Positions 32,414 to 45,453 are shown, numbered from the stretch's first letter. The stretch is 64,000 nt of DNA from Adiantum capillus-veneris (GCA_014529385.2 CM043953.1:67016372-67080371); one strand, 5' to 3'. The notes: generated by a model from the sequence alone, not told the origin. Numbers and translations are program-made.

Positions 32414-32999
32414 ATTTGTATTTTTTCATGAAGCATTCCGATATGAAATTTCAATTCTCTAATTTTAGAAGAAGCTTGGCTTCCAAGAAAGGAACTCTAA
32501 ACTTGACTCCCTTCTCTTTCTTTTCGAAAAATTCTCCTTCTTTCCTAAAAATACTCCTTCTACTCTTTTTCTTCTAAAAATACTCTTCCTTTCCTCTCCC
32601 TTTCCTAAAAATACTCCTTATTTCTTGAGGGTAAACTGTTATCTTTAGAAATATACTTTAGGCTTAAGTTTTCCATATCATCATATAGTTACCAAGTGAA
32701 TTAAGACCATAATTAATAGTTCAAGAGTCTGATTTTTGATCGATCGTAACGCGTTATGAATTAATAAAATTCAAACCTTAAACACGTTTGCAAATTAAAT
32801 GCAATAGTTTCATTGAAAAATATTGGATACATTGCACAATTCCTGTCTCCCACTGCTTCTTCTCAAAGCAAGAGCACTTTAGAGAGAAAGAGGTGGTGGG
32901 ATCTTTTGGGAAGTGCTAGGAGAGAGAGACAAATTCTACAATGCAAACTTGCGATAGCATATTACAGAGCATCCTTCATGAACATAGCCATCAACACGG

Positions 33000-34192
33000 T
33001 GATAGACCGCTTTTGGCGTGTAAAAAGTAGTGTGTGTATTCATGGACGTATGTGAAAAAATATGTAAATACATGAACTTGGGATCTTTGTAAAGTTGTTT
33101 TGAGTTTTAGAAAAGATGCAGCGTGTACACATTGTAAAAAGTCATGCTTGCCTGCAGACAGTCAGGCACACATACATAACTGGAGAGGGTAATGAGGCCT
33201 TAGATATGGTTCCAAGTGGATTATTTTGGTTCTATGTGATGTTTTTGAAATTTCTAGAATGTAAATAATGCAAGTGAGAGGTGTGGCAACCCTTGACCCT
33301 GTAGAGAAGTTTCGCACATGCAATAACTGTCTATTTACAGTGCCTGATCTACGATGATGCGTACACTACCCTAGAAGTGGTCAAAAATGGTGTAAGAGCA
33401 TGTGGAAATGATACATGGGTATCAAGGACAAAAACTAAAAATATGGTGGATTTTGAAGTCCGTTTGCTATTTCTCCGGGAAAAATGCATGTCGGGGTCAA
33501 AACTGACCAAAACTAGGCCCAAAAAGGTCCACAATGGCCAAAAATAATGTGAAAAGGATTTAAATTTCCACATCAATCATGGTTCTATGGGTGTTCATAA
33601 TGAAGGAGAAATTTTGAAACCAAAACTTAGTACTTTCACCTCTTTGTATGTCGGAGAAAATTGGGTTTGCGTCCTATTTTGAGTGTGTGGAGAAGTGAAT
33701 AAGAGTTTTTTCTCTTTGAATTTTCACTTTGGAATTCTATGGAAGTTATGAGTTTTCCATGGATGTGTGTGTGCAAGGAATTGAGGGAGAAGCTTCGGCT
33801 TTCTACAAGACTATGTGACCCAGCATCGGTGTCGTTAGGGTTGAGGCTACTCCAAAGAGTCCAACAGAGTGGAGTTTGGTGAAGCCTTTGCAATGGTTTG
33901 AGAAAGGCCTTTTGTGGATGGAGTTTTGGAACTTTTGATGTTTTTTCTTGTATATTTTGGTCACCATCAAGTGTGATTTCAATTGTTCATCAATCCGACT
34001 CACCTTGTAGTGTCTGCGAGCACGAAAGGACTTGTAGGTTGAGGTGTTTGGAGTTTGAATTGAGCTGGCGGGTGGTATTTTCATTGAGCTTGTGAGTGGT
34101 GGTGAGTGAGGTGAGAGAATTAGGGGAATACCTTGTGTTGTGTTACGATTTTTGGGTGTGTGAGTGTACGCACGACTTCTTTGGCTCCCTCA
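33000..34192 (+). repeat. 5' LTR of element C (about 1190 bp)
   Basis: The reverse complement of the element B LTR (43000-44225) with many differences. It starts TGATAGACC and ends CCCTCA. The start is placed by comparison with B, where the LTR follows a polypurine tract. Confidence 0.75.
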
Positions 34193-34197
34193 TCCTT

Positions 34198-34215
34198 TGG
34201 CGATCCCGCTTTGGG
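34198..34215 (+). promoter_or_regulatory. Primer-binding site of element C
   Basis: TGGCGATCCCGCTTTGGG lies five bases after the LTR; element B has the same site with changes (54791-54808, minus strand). The TGG start fits a tRNA CCA end. I cannot name the tRNA. Confidence 0.65.
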
Positions 34216-34304
34216 GAGCAAAAATTTACCGGTTGTGCACCCAAGTGACGCGGTTTTGCTGTGAAGTTTTAACATTATTGAAGAAAAGTGATGGCTTGGT
34301 TTAA

Positions 34305-35243
34305 GTGCAAGAATTCAACTTCTGTGGAGCTACTCAAGGGAGAAGCGACTTCAAAGGGATAGCGTATAGTCATCCAATGTTCACAGGTAAGGAGGATGTA
34401 AAATACTGGATTGCTGACTTTGAGCGGCATACGCTTGGTATGCACATTGTAAATGATGAAGCAAAGATTCATGTATTTCCTCTTGCACTCAAAGGAGAAT
34501 CTCGTGAGTGGTATGAAGGTTTAGAGAAAGACAAAAATCAAACATGGGAGCTGGTGAAGCAAGCAATTTTTGACCGGTTTGGAAAGGGACTAACCGCAAT
34601 AGAAGCAATGACAAAATTGACAGGTTTGCAGCAAGATGTTCATGGTAACTTTCAAGAATTTTGCAGCGCTTGAAAGGACTTTGGGTGCAATTAGAGGCAG
34701 CATCCCAAGTACCTCCAGGGGATTCCTTTAAAGTGCGTCAATGTATGGATTGTCTCCATCCAAGTGTAAGGAAGAAGGTCAATCAAAAGGATCTTGCTAC
34801 ATTTTAAAGAGTTGTGGAAATTAGTGAGGCCAAGAGAAATAAGATCAAGAGAAGGTGGGAGAAAGGCATGGAAGATGCTGAGCCAGTTGTGGTGCAACCA
34901 ATGGTTCTTATGTTAGTGGATGATAAAGTGGAGCGAGTGGTTGAAGGTTCGCATCCCGTTACGGCTCGGGTTTTGCATGATCTTTCAAGTCAGTTGGAAT
35001 AATTAAGGATTAACATAATGAATAGAAATCAAAGAGAAGAGCGGCGAGCTAGGAGAGGTAGGGGATGCAGGCTACAAGGAAGATGCTACAATTGTGATGA
35101 AGAGGTTCACTACACCCTTGATTGTCTTGATTATGGTGTCATATTTGAGGGTTGGTCACCCGATGGATATGGTGCCAATAGTTGAATCTATGTTGGGAAA
35201 GAAGACGGAAGTGCAAGCATATGTGAGTGGTGGTGCCCAGGTG
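34305..35243 (+). pseudogene. gag: Element C gag, frameshifted and internally deleted
   Basis: A capsid-like domain (34305-34673: GKEDVKYWIADFERHTLGMH, LALKGESREWYEGLEK, FDRFGKGLTA) is followed by a frameshift near 34670 and the KRRWEKGMEDAEP region. A zinc knuckle CYNCDEEVHYTLDC then appears, which keeps the second Cys that B has lost. Compared with B about 150 residues are deleted directly after the knuckle. The frame then reads GVIFEGWSPDGYGA and reaches the protease site, where Asp is replaced by Ser (YVSGGAQ), just before element D interrupts it. Confidence 0.8.
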
Positions 35244-35732
35244 TGTTATAGAATTGACATTTTATTATCTATTGCAGCTGACAAGTGGCAAAAGCATCAC
35301 CAGATAATGGATTATGCAGAAGGATGTTACATTTTATGTTTATTTGATTATTCAAGTGCTCTTTATGAGCTTTGGCCAATTATGTCCGGCCGGCCAGTTT
35401 GTAACCAATTTGACCATTCAAGAAATCTATATAACAAATACGTGCAAGAGCGAAATGGTCACTCTTGCACGGGGGGAGATTGTACCCAGTGCTTGTGTCT
35501 TGTTCTCTCCTCTACTCTCTTCTCTCTCGCCGTGCCGACGTAGCACTCCGCTCTAGGAGGTACGCCTGCACGTGTTCTTTCGCTCTCTCCCGCTCTCTAT
35601 CTCTCTCTGTTCGTGTACGACTTGATTATATGCTCACAGGTTTCGTCAGGTATGCGTATTGGCGGTGTTTTGTTGTTTCCATCATGCTATTCGAGGTATT
35701 TTGCAGGGACGCTACGTCTTCCATCTGTAACA
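35244..35732 (+). repeat. 5' LTR of element D
   Basis: 489 bp, with a possible TATA box CTATATAAC near 35427 and a CT-rich downstream part. It matches 39993-40481. Confidence 0.95.
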
Positions 35733-35733
35733 G

Positions 35734-35751
35734 TGGTATCAGAGCTGAGGC
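35734..35751 (+). promoter_or_regulatory. Primer-binding site of element D, initiator tRNA-Met
   Basis: TGGTATCAGAGCTGAGGC begins one base after the LTR. TGGTATCAGAGC is the standard plant initiator-Met complement. Confidence 0.92.
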
Positions 35752-38700
35752 TACGCTCCAAAGATTGCAGATTCGTATAACCAAAAGCTAAGTGCTATTG
35801 TATTCTCCTAGTTTAAAAATGTATAATTTGATGTCCTTGTTTTATATTATGTTTTTCATGCAAATTTTGTGTTAATCCTTCATTAATTTGTAATTAGTGA
35901 AAGATATCTAAATAAGATAGTATAAATGACAATTTTATACTATAAGCGCGATAAATATCATCATAGGATTTGTATTGTAGACGAAGATGAACAATAATAG
36001 GAGAAAAATTGGAGGTGCTTTGTCATAGGAAGGATCTTTTTGATGAGGTTTGAACTTGAGGCATGCTCCTCAAGCGGGAGATTCAATCACCATTCCACAC
36101 ATAATTGTTACGAAGTAGAAGCGGGGAGATCACATAGGATGTCGTGGGACAACCCAGGAGTCAAGGGACATATATGTACCACTACAGAAGTGTCGAAGGG
36201 TGGCTGGCTCACACCCTGTAGTGTCGTATAAGAAAAGAAGTGGCGTGACAATAGCTGAGGAAGAAAACCCATTAAAAACGACCTTTTATTTTAATTGGGC
36301 CAGGCAGACTCTCGAAATCGGGCAAGAAGACGTCCCTTGAGCATGGCACTTTGCATCTGCCTCTGCTATCCTCTACCCACGCAACTCTGCACGGATCCGC
36401 AAATTTATTTTATTTGTATTTTTTTTGTCAGCATGCAATGGTCCCAGTTGCGCCGGCTCTGATGTGCCGATGCCTCTCTCTGGACGGTCAATTGCTCACC
36501 AAGAGCCCTCATCACTTACGTGCGGCTGTGAGCCTCTCTCTTTTTACCAGGACTGCCGCCCACTTGATGTACTAATATGGCGGACACACGCTGACGGGGC
36601 AGGGCCTGCCAAGCTAACGTCGCTGGCAGTAGTCTGGAATCGTTCAAGGAGGGAAGCAACGTCCGACTGCCACTGCCGTAGAACTGATCATCATTGCGTT
36701 GCTCACCAACACTCACACTGGCTGTAATATCATTGGCCTTTCCTATCCACATGATTCGTTTTGCATGGCGGCGCCCCTTGTAGCAAGGTGCATGCGCCAC
36801 TGGTGCCAAACATACTGTGGGTTGCAGTTGAAGCGGCCTGCAGTTGGTGCATACACTCAACAAAAAGTAGGGGTGCTCCTGATCACACGTCACCTACACA
36901 GCAATCAGTGGCACCCATAGTTCTGAGGTGCAACCAATCCATCTCGCCGTGCCCACCACCACTCTCTCACCTCGTGGAGCCGAAACCACTCATGGGAGAT
37001 GCAGCCCCTCGTTATCTCTCGACCACTTGCAAAAGCAGTAGGCTTGCAACGGGTTGCTCTCCACTGCACAACTCATCAACTGCCATGCAAACACCTCTCT
37101 CTCTTAGTTGCCGCCAGCCTTTGGGCCCGCATGGCGTCCACCACCGAGCAAGCAATGGCGGCTGTAGTTCTGAGGACCTCATGGTGCCCACAACCTCTAT
37201 CTCCAGCTCACTTCGACTCGGCACACCCACCTTCACTTCTACCACACCTTGCGCATGCAGCCGGGTACCCCCTACTGGGATGGATCCCTCAACGGAGACG
37301 TTAAAATTTAATCACAGGGGAACTTGGAAGCTCACTCCCGCCATGAATGATTTTGCTTCTTTTCGAAGCTGCATATCTATGTCGAAGGTGAGCTTCCTTC
37401 ACAGAACTGGTTGTTGTCTGCTTCATTGATCTGTGGCAGAAATCCGCATGGTTTCTGAGCATCATTTGGTACGACATCTAATCATGCGGTCTTCTCAAAC
37501 AGACGCTCTGCTTTTGTCATACACCAGACTGAAGTGCAAGGTTTTGTTGGTTAAGATACAAGTAGCTCCCACATAGGAGCAGATGGCAGGGCAGATTTTA
37601 TGTGGATTTTGATGTTACCTGGTTGAAGTGCTATCTAGTAAGGATTTTTAGGCTTTGTCTTGACATCAGCATTCCTTCCATTGTCTCTTTGCTCCCAGAA
37701 AATGAGAGGTCGCATTGACCCATTGAAACCTATGAAAAGAGCTCGCATTGAAGAGGAAGGAAATCCACCTAATGAACTCAGCATCACGGCGAGCCTATCA
37801 AACAACGCTCTCGCTCTCTTTCTCTCAGTTCTCATCGAAGGCCATGCATTTACTCATTTACTATTCGCACCAACACCCCATCTGACTCTCTCTGTCTCTC
37901 TACACTGACCAATCCCCCACTCCCTCGCTCTCTCTCCCCCTCATTGGCTGCATCTAACGCCCATACAAGAGTGGCGTCCCCCTGACTACTTAGACAGACG
38001 GACATTAACAAAGCTCTTTCGAATTGATGCAATACTTTTTGCGACAATACCCGTTGCAGAGCATCCATGGAAATTGTCGACAATGCCGCTGATTATTTTA
38101 GTCTAATGCCCTTAGACTTTTAGTTTTTGTTTACTTCATTTCATTTCAATTTTGAGCCGAGACATTGTATTAGCTCCATAAAGATTGTATCAACGAGGTC
38201 TCCTAGGCATTTTGAAGATGAGTAATATAGTCTGTCATTTCATTTAACTCTCCTTCTTTCCTCTTCCAGTACCACTACTTACAACGGTGCACATTGATGA
38301 CGTTCTTCAGCGAACAATGCACTACTTTCTCGCACAACACCAGATGCCATTTATCCTCAGGCGTCGACAATGATGATGACTATTTTAGTTTGGAATTTTT
38401 AGGGTCTATAATCGTGCACACACACCGGCTACATATGATTCAAGTAATATGGGTTTTATGAAGAGTGTAGGGGCACAACAATATAATGTACCACTGGCAT
38501 GTAGACCTAAAGACTGTCGAGGGCATTAGTTTATGACCGCATTATCTAGAGAACACTAAACACACCCACACACACTCATTTATCAATTTCGATGATATAC
38601 GGACGCATACACACACATTTAAATCAAACAACCATGAGTTTTATCTCCCATATTGCACTATAAAATCCAATTAGATCTCCTTACCTACATTTTTTTTTCC

Positions 38701-39992
38701 CCTTGTTCGTGGTTTTTGTCTATTTGTGCTATTTCGTTACGACTGCAACATTTTCTCACATTTCCATTTTCGCAGGGCTATGGCTAACTTTTAATTTGTG
38801 TTCCAGCTTCATTTAATTTATTTTGCAATTGTTGAATCAAAGAGCTAACACTGTATGTTCTTAATATGTGATCGCACACTAATCTTGAATCAAATTCTCA
38901 ACAGACAACATAGTCTTGTATTTTATTTCACATTACTAACACAAAATTAACATATTTTGGAATTGTTAATTATATTATGGTGCAAGTTTGATAGTCGCAT
39001 TTCTCCTTAGCTTCTACAAATCTGTTTGACACGCCTCAGATGCAAGTTATGATCATATCTCTCTCCACAAACACACTGGCTCATGTAATTTTGATGCAGT
39101 GTACCCTCAAGGTATGTACATTAACCTCACTCCCCTTTTCATAATTGATTTACCGACAATCTTTTATAGATTAGGCAACCCAACATCTCTTATGTCATCA
39201 CTAATACTTATAAAATGGAATCTCAGATACATCACTTTTACTTTTTTTATTTCTCTACATTATCTGCTCACTGAAGACTCCATCAAATGCTTCGATCATG
39301 GCTTCTAATTGTACTACAAGTAATTTTTTGATGATTTGTCAATAAGCCCTGCAGCTACTCATGTGAGCCACGGTGTTTTGGTATAGTGTAAGTGCCTTTG
39401 ATATACTGCACTGCGATGTCAACATAGTAACTATTTTATTTTCTCTGTTATGCCTTGTCTAGTCCATTGGTCATAGACACACCGATTCGCTGATTTAGGC
39501 AGTATTAGTGCAGATTCGCCGATTTAGGCAGCACGTCTTATTGGTGTAGATTCGCCAGTTGAGGCAACACCGATCACAAAATCATGCAGCAGTGGCTGGC
39601 CACCACTGTAACTGGTATGATTTTGTTACCCGGGTACATAATGAAAGTGATTTGGATTTGGAATTATATTGTGGAATTGGAAGTGGATTGGGATTTGACA
39701 TCTGGTGATTATTATGGCAGTGTTTATGTGATGAGACTTGACATTATGAGATTAATGATGAGTGTGACCAATGATATCCTGATTCATCAGGGTATGACAT
39801 ATACCGCTTATTCTAGTGGTATGGGACACTAGAATAGGTAGTATGTGGATGACGGCAGGCATAAGCAATATTGTCTAATTTTATGATTTTTTTTACTATT
39901 TGATACAGATTTCTAATCATTGTTTTTGACAAGTATTGTTTGCAGATTTCTATCTTTGCAACTGAGGACAGTTGCTTTCCAACGGAGAGGTA
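35752..39992 (+). other. Interior of element D, no polyprotein; GC-richer blocks of unknown origin
   Basis: About 36300-37450 is clearly GC-richer than its surroundings and holds long overlapping frames on both strands (for example 36761-37429 plus, 222 codons), but none shows a domain. A second candidate block (37695-37830) starts KMRGRIDPLKPMKRARIEEEG. Flanks are AT-rich, giving an exon-intron-like appearance that could reflect captured host DNA. Three copies of a 19-mer (GATTCGCYGATTTAGGCAG) lie at 39484-39502, 39513-39531 and 39549-39567. A weak purine tract, GGAGAGG, ends just before the right LTR. Confidence 0.6.
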
Positions 39993-40481
39993 TGTTATAG
40001 AATTGACATTTTATTATCTATTGCAGCTGACAAGTGGCAAAAGCATCACCAGATAATGGATTATGCAGAAGGATGTTACATTTTATGTTTATTTGATTAT
40101 TCAAGTGCTCTTTATGAGCTTTGGCCAATTATGTCCGGCCGGCCAGTTTGTAACCAATTTGACCATTCAAGAAATCTATATAACAAACACGTGCAAGAGG
40201 GAAATGGTCACTCTTGCACGGGGGGAGATTGTACCCACTGCTTGTGTCTTGTTCTCTCCTCTACTCTCTTCTCTCTCGCCGTGCCAGCGTAGCACTCCGC
40301 TCTAGGAGGTACGCCCGCACGTGTTCTTTCGCTCTCTCCCGCTCTCTATCTCTCTCTGTTCGTGTACGACTTGATTATATGCTCACAGGTTTCGTCAGGT
40401 ATGCGTATTGGCGGTGTTTTGTTGTTTCCATCATGCTATTCGAGGTATTTTGCAGGGACGCTACGTCTTCCGTCTGTAACA
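39993..40481 (+). repeat. 3' LTR of element D
   Basis: 489 bp, the partner of 35244-35732, and directly followed by the AGGTG target duplication. Confidence 0.95.
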
Positions 40482-40486
40482 AGGTG

Positions 40487-40810
40487 TGTGCCATGACCAA
40501 GGCTATCATGAAGAAAGTAGGTTTCAAGATGTTAGTCAATGGTTCGATCTGTAGTATGAGGATGTCCAACCACAAAAAGGCAAGGTGTCTTAAGATAGCT
40601 GAAGATGTTAAGATAAAATTCTTGAGAATTAAGTCATTGATACGTGATGCAAGCAGGTGAGAATGCTTATCCGATCATCTTAGGGAGGCTATGGCTTATA
40701 ACCCTTGGGGCTAAGCTAGATTGGGGCATGGGCCTGATCACCATCCCCGATCAAGAGAAAGGAAGGACCATTGTCTACAACATGAAGACACATGAGAGCC
40801 ATACATAGTC
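40487..40810 (+). pseudogene. Element C protease, distal part
   Basis: Continues the frame interrupted by element D: VCAMTKAIMKKVGFKM, MSNHKKARCLKIAED, then after a frameshift NAYPIILGRLWLITLGAK. It corresponds to B at 52990-53274 on the minus strand. Where B has a stop (52990-52992) C keeps a Gly codon (EKGRTIVYNMKTHES), so the ancestral family had gag-protease-pol in one frame here. Confidence 0.8.
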
Positions 40811-40818
40811 CCTATTGG

Positions 40819-42999
40819 TGTAATGGAATTGATCTTTTATTACCTAGTGCAGGGGACAATTGAAAAATGCTAAGGGTTTTTCATTATCATGCTGAAAAAA
40901 TGCAGGGGACATTTCATTATCTAAATGATTTTTATGAGCTAAGGCCATTTAAGTCCGATCGAACAATGTTTATTAATTTTTTAGCATTGAAGAATCTATA
41001 AATAAATACTTCAAGAGGGAAGTTGTCACTCTTGCAAGGCGGGGGATCGCAACTAGTTTTTGCATTATTCTAAGAGGTACGCTTGCACGTGCTCTCTCGC
41101 TCTCTCCCGCTCTCTGTCTCTCTATGTTCACGTGCAATCTTGATTATGTGCTATGTGATTCGTCAGGTATGCAAATTCATGGATTTATCGCTTGTAACAT
41201 GTTGTTCTCAGTATTTTGTAGGGCTTAAAATTATTTTGTTTGTAGCAGTGGTATCAGAGCTTTGGCTACACTCTTGATTTTGCATCAATCATATCATAAC
41301 TAATATCTAATCCTCCTAATTGACTTTCTCATGTTGAAATGATCATTTAATATGGGGAAGTACCAGGGGAGAAAAATTTAAAATATTGGTTAAGCTGGCA
41401 GACCGGCCACAGTAGGGAAAATAGGGATCTAAAGGGGGGGCCATCTGCAAAAGAGCAATGTGAAAAAATGGGCTTTAAAGACCCTAAGGTTCATCCCATT
41501 AAGACATCCAAAATGCTAAGGTTCCAAAATTCAAAGGTTGTGTCCAATGGTCAAGCTTAGTGGAATTGGATGCTTTATAGTGTGCCAAAAAAGTCATAGA
41601 GACTCATGCAAGCCCCTTTACACAAAGGACATAGTGGACACATGTCATCTCCCTATGCCAATTGCCCACAAGGTGCACTCAAATCCTATTGGATGGCCAT
41701 AGAGGTGGACCAATGAGAATTAAGCTAGAGAAAATCTAGTTCAATTAATTTTAAAACACTTGATAAAAGAACCAATAAGTATTAAGCTCTCTAGAAGACT
41801 ATTGAACAGTCTTCCAAAGTATCACCAATTTAGGAAATTTGGGACTTATTCAAGTCCCATTTTTCAAATTGCAAGAAGAAATTAGCACTTTTTCAATGAA
41901 TTGTTTTAAATATACTTGATGTTCTTTTGTATTTTTGTGGGTTTACATGAGTTTATCTTAGTTTGAACCCACTTGATAGAGCAACCTCATGAAATCTAGA
42001 GTCACAAGGACTACTTTCTGTGACAATTTTAGTCAAAATAGATTTTAAACTTTATGACTGAGAGTTTATTTTATGTGAGTTCTTAAATTAATTTTTTCTT
42101 AAAACCTAAACCTTAGGAGATATAGGCCTTGGTTTTTGTATACAAAATTGATAAACAAAGACTCAAACTTAGTGTTTTCCTTGTGCTTCTACAATAGAAT
42201 TTTATGTTTTTCTAGCACTTTTTAAGGTAAGTATGAAGAGTTGACTCCCTTGATGCTCTTCAACTAGACCTGGAGCAAGATCAAACTTATCCACTTAGAT
42301 GTCCAAATTTGATGTGCATGTGGTCAAAACCTCAATAAAACAATTATAGGTCAAAGCTTTTATCTAAATAGGTATATGGCTGTGGTCAAATATTTTGTTC
42401 AAATAGGTATTATGTAAACAATATCCAAACTTGATCTAGGTGATGGAGGATCGAACTTACTTTCCAGCCTGCCACCTAGACTTAGAGGAGACTCAAAGAT
42501 ATACACAAATTGGATGGTTTCAAACTTGAAATATGTGGTGAAGGCTCGAACTTAAGTTCAAGCCTCAACACAAACTAGAGCCACAGGTCCTCAAAAATTT
42601 GTCGATGGAGATGAGCAATCTGACCTACAAACCTAATACTACCTTACACCAGCACCGTTGTTTCATAAGCTTGCTTGATTATAATACAATCAAATTCCCT
42701 AACAGATAAGGTTTTTTTGAGGGAGCCCATCTCTATTGTAGAGCATTGAGTGACAATGGAACTATCAACATCAAGCGATGTAGACACCAAGAAATAGTGG
42801 CTACTCAAAGCTATCTGCCTAAGGTTGGGCTATAGCCACAAGCCAGAAGTCTATGAAGCTACTAATGATCACTAGTCACTAACCACTACACAATGAGCTG
42901 ATACTGCCCTCAAACCTAGGGTTGTTATTGGACTTATCATATAAGGATTTTTGGTGTTCCTTCATATCAAGCTGGTGTCATGGCAGCTATGGAAAGCGT
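40819..42999 (+). mobile_element. Element E: 5' part of a diverged relative of element D
   Basis: 40819-41247 aligns with the D LTR over its length with many substitutions and small deletions, begins TGTAATGG and ends TAGCA. It is followed by the initiator-Met primer site TGGTATCAGAGC at 41249. Unlike D, no matching right LTR is in the window; the next recognised boundary is the outer end of element B at 43000. The interior 41260-42999 has no recognisable ORF. E lies in element C sequence at its left side. Confidence 0.7.
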
Positions 43000-44225
43000 T
43001 TATGGAACAAAAGATGTCGTGCGCACACTCACACACCTAGACAACTCAACACAACACAAGGAATTTACTTGAATTCCTCACCTCACTCACTACCACTCAA
43101 AATCTCCCTAAAAACTCTACACACAAGCTCCATTCAAACTCCAAACACCTTGACCTACTAGCCCTTGCCTGCCCGCACACACTACAAGGTGAGTAGAGGT
43201 GATCAACACTTGAAATCATGCTTGATGGTGACCAAAATATATAAGAAAAAGCATCAAAAATCAAAAACTCCAGCCACAAAATGCCACTTTGAAACCATTG
43301 CAAAAGCTTCACCGAACTCCACTTCGTTGGACTCTTTGGAGTAGCGCCAACCCTAATGACACCGATACAGGTTCACATAGTCTTGCAGAAAGTCGCACCT
43401 TCTTCCTTCAATTCCTTGCACACACACATCCATGGAAACCTTAGAACTTCCATAGACTCTCCCAAGTGCAAAATTCAAGAGATAAAGCTCTCATTCACTC
43501 CTCCATACACTCGAAAACAGGACGGGAAAGCAACAGGACTGCACTAGACCACCTGTAAGAACCCTGCTTCCTCCCGCACACACAGAGCGGTGAAAGTGTT
43601 GATATTTCTCTCCCAAAGTCCTCCCTCAGCCTGGACCATCACGGCACCATGAGTGATGTGGCAATTTGAAGCCATTTCACACCTTTTTTTACCTTTTTTG
43701 GCCCAGTTTTGGCCAGTTTTGACCCCTGGCGGGCATTTTTTGCAAGAAAAACCCCAAGCGGACTCCAAAATTCACCAAATTTCTCACTCTTGATCCTTGA
43801 TACCCAAATCACATTTCCACATCCCCACATTCCATTTTTGACCACTTCTAGGGCGATGCACGTATCACCGCAGATCAGGCGACGCAAATAGATAGTTATC
43901 GCATGTGTCAAACTTCTCGAGCGGGATGAGAGTACCCACACTTGTCACATGAATTATATACATTCTAGAAAGCTCAAAGAAATTATATAGAGCCAAAATA
44001 ATTCACCTAGAACCATATCCAAGGCCCCGATACCCTATCCAAGCATGTACATATGCTCGACTGCCGACACACAAGCACACATATTTACAATGTGTACACG
44101 TTGCACCTTTTTTCGAACTTGAAACCACTTTGCAAAGCTCCCAAATTCATGTATTTGCATCTTTTTGTAAATATGACCATGCATATAAATGCTACTTGGT
44201 ACATGCCAAAAGCTGTCTATCATCA
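43000..44225 (-). repeat. 3' LTR of element B (about 1226 bp)
   Basis: The outer end at 43000 reads TTATGG where the right copy has TGATGG, so the terminal dinucleotide has mutated. The inner end at 44225 is TGATGATAG on the minus strand, directly after the polypurine tract. The same sequence is in C (inverted) and, truncated, at 54814-55521. Confidence 0.8.
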
Positions 44226-44240
44226 TTGCCCACCCTCTAG
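44226..44240 (-). promoter_or_regulatory. Polypurine tract of element B
   Basis: On the minus strand CTAGAGGGTGGGCAA directly precedes TGATGATAG. The run is mostly purine, with a few pyrimidine changes. Confidence 0.65.
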
Positions 44241-44329
44241 GTAGAGCATTTATGCTCAACAAAGAGACTATTTGCAGCTGGAACCACATTTCTCGCAAAA
44301 TATTTCTTCAATCGATACCCATTTATTCT

Positions 44330-45131
44330 CTAGCACAAACGTTCACCAGACAATTTTTCCAACTCAGAGGTGCCATTAGGAAATATATGCTTCACTCTGT
44401 ATGGACCCAACCATTTGTCCCTCAATTTCTTCTGAAAAGTAAAATCCAAGTGAGAATCATACTTCATCACCAAATCTCCTTCTTTGATCTCTTTCTCTGG
44501 CAGCCTCTTATTCATTTTCTCCATCCTTGTCTCTGCTTGTTGAAGATAATAATCACTGGCTTTCTCTCTATTCATTCGCAGCAACTCTAGAGAAATAATT
44601 CTTTCTTGCAGCTTGTCATTATGCTCAGCTTGCATTCTGCACAAAAATTTCAAGGCATCCAACTGCACTTGTATGGGCATAAGAGCTTCCTTTCCATAAA
44701 CAAGTTCATATGGTGTAAATTGTGTTGACATTCTATACGTAGTTCTATAAGCCCACAAACACTTTTCCAAGTCCAAGTCCCACTCTTTAGGATCCTCTCT
44801 AGCATACTTTGATACAATCGTCACAATTTGACCATTGTAGTTCTCAACCAACCCATTGCATTGTGGGTAGTAAGGAGAAGAATGCCTATGCTGAATTTTC
44901 AATTTGTCCATGAGAGAAGCAACAAGTTTTCCACTAAATCCTGATCCACGATCACAAATGATAATCATAGGAGCTCCAAACCTGCAACGCACTGGTTCAT
45001 ATACAAAAGAGGCCACTCTTCTTGTTGTTACATCTTTTACTGCTCTTGCCTCCACCCATTTTGTCTAATAGTCCACAGCCACACGGATATACCTTTTGCC
45101 ATTGTTGGTCCTCGGCATTGGACCTATAGCA
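44330..45131 (-). pseudogene. Element B integrase, C-terminal part
   Basis: Resumes at the copia insertion point with the sequence after the first catalytic Asp region, a stop at about 45064, then EARAVKDV. The core follows, with ICDRGSGFSG (second Asp changed in context from SDNG to CDRG), YYPQCNGLVENYNG (Glu retained), WAYRTTYRMSTQFTPYELVYG and a C-terminal KWLGPYRVKHIF. It matches the element A integrase end. It is not functional because of the insertion and the stop. Confidence 0.88.
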
Positions 45132-45453
45132 TGTAAAGAATGAGGATGCAAGAGAGCTACACAAGGCAAGCACAAAGCACACAGAGATGGAAAGCTTCTT
45201 CTTCTTCTTCATAGAAAAGAGAGTACAAAATGACTAAGTGCTAAAGCTGAAAAGTAGCACATATGTACATGCGGTCACTAAGTGTGAACTCGCTAGAAGC
45301 GTACTAGGCTGGCACTATAAGTGTAGTCCAGTTGTAGAATCACTGGCAGAGATCCTCCGTGTCGGTCACCTAATGCGCCAGTGAGTAAATGCCGTAACCG
45401 GCCAAGACCCGTAGTGGATGCCAGCTCAAGGTGTAGAGCTCGACATCTCAACA
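45132..45453 (-). repeat. 3' LTR of the copia element
   Basis: Starts TGTTGAGATG on the minus strand after a purine tract and ends TTTACA. The polyprotein stop codon lies 28 bases inside it. Confidence 0.97.

Larger units (their letters stand above)
35244..40481 (+). mobile_element. Element D: non-autonomous LTR retrotransposon (LARD-like)
   Basis: Two 489-bp LTRs (35244-35732, 39993-40481) begin TGTTATAG, end GTAACA and differ at about eight sites. The 5-bp duplication AGGTG flanks the element at 35239-35243 and 40482-40486, perfect on both sides. An initiator tRNA-Met primer site follows the left LTR. The 4.26-kb interior shows no gag, protease, RT or integrase in any frame, so another element must have moved it. 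It is inserted in the protease gene of element C. Confidence 0.95.
33000..40818 (+). mobile_element. Element C: fragmentary Ty3 element of the same family as B, split by element D
   Basis: The 5' part is a full LTR (33000-34192), primer-binding site and gag (to 35243). It is then interrupted by the complete element D (35244-40481) and resumes with protease sequence at 40482. The two sides join at the AGGTG duplicated around D. Sequence matches element B (minus strand, 43000-55521) throughout. It is lost at 40818, where element E begins. No RT or integrase of C is present. Confidence 0.85.
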
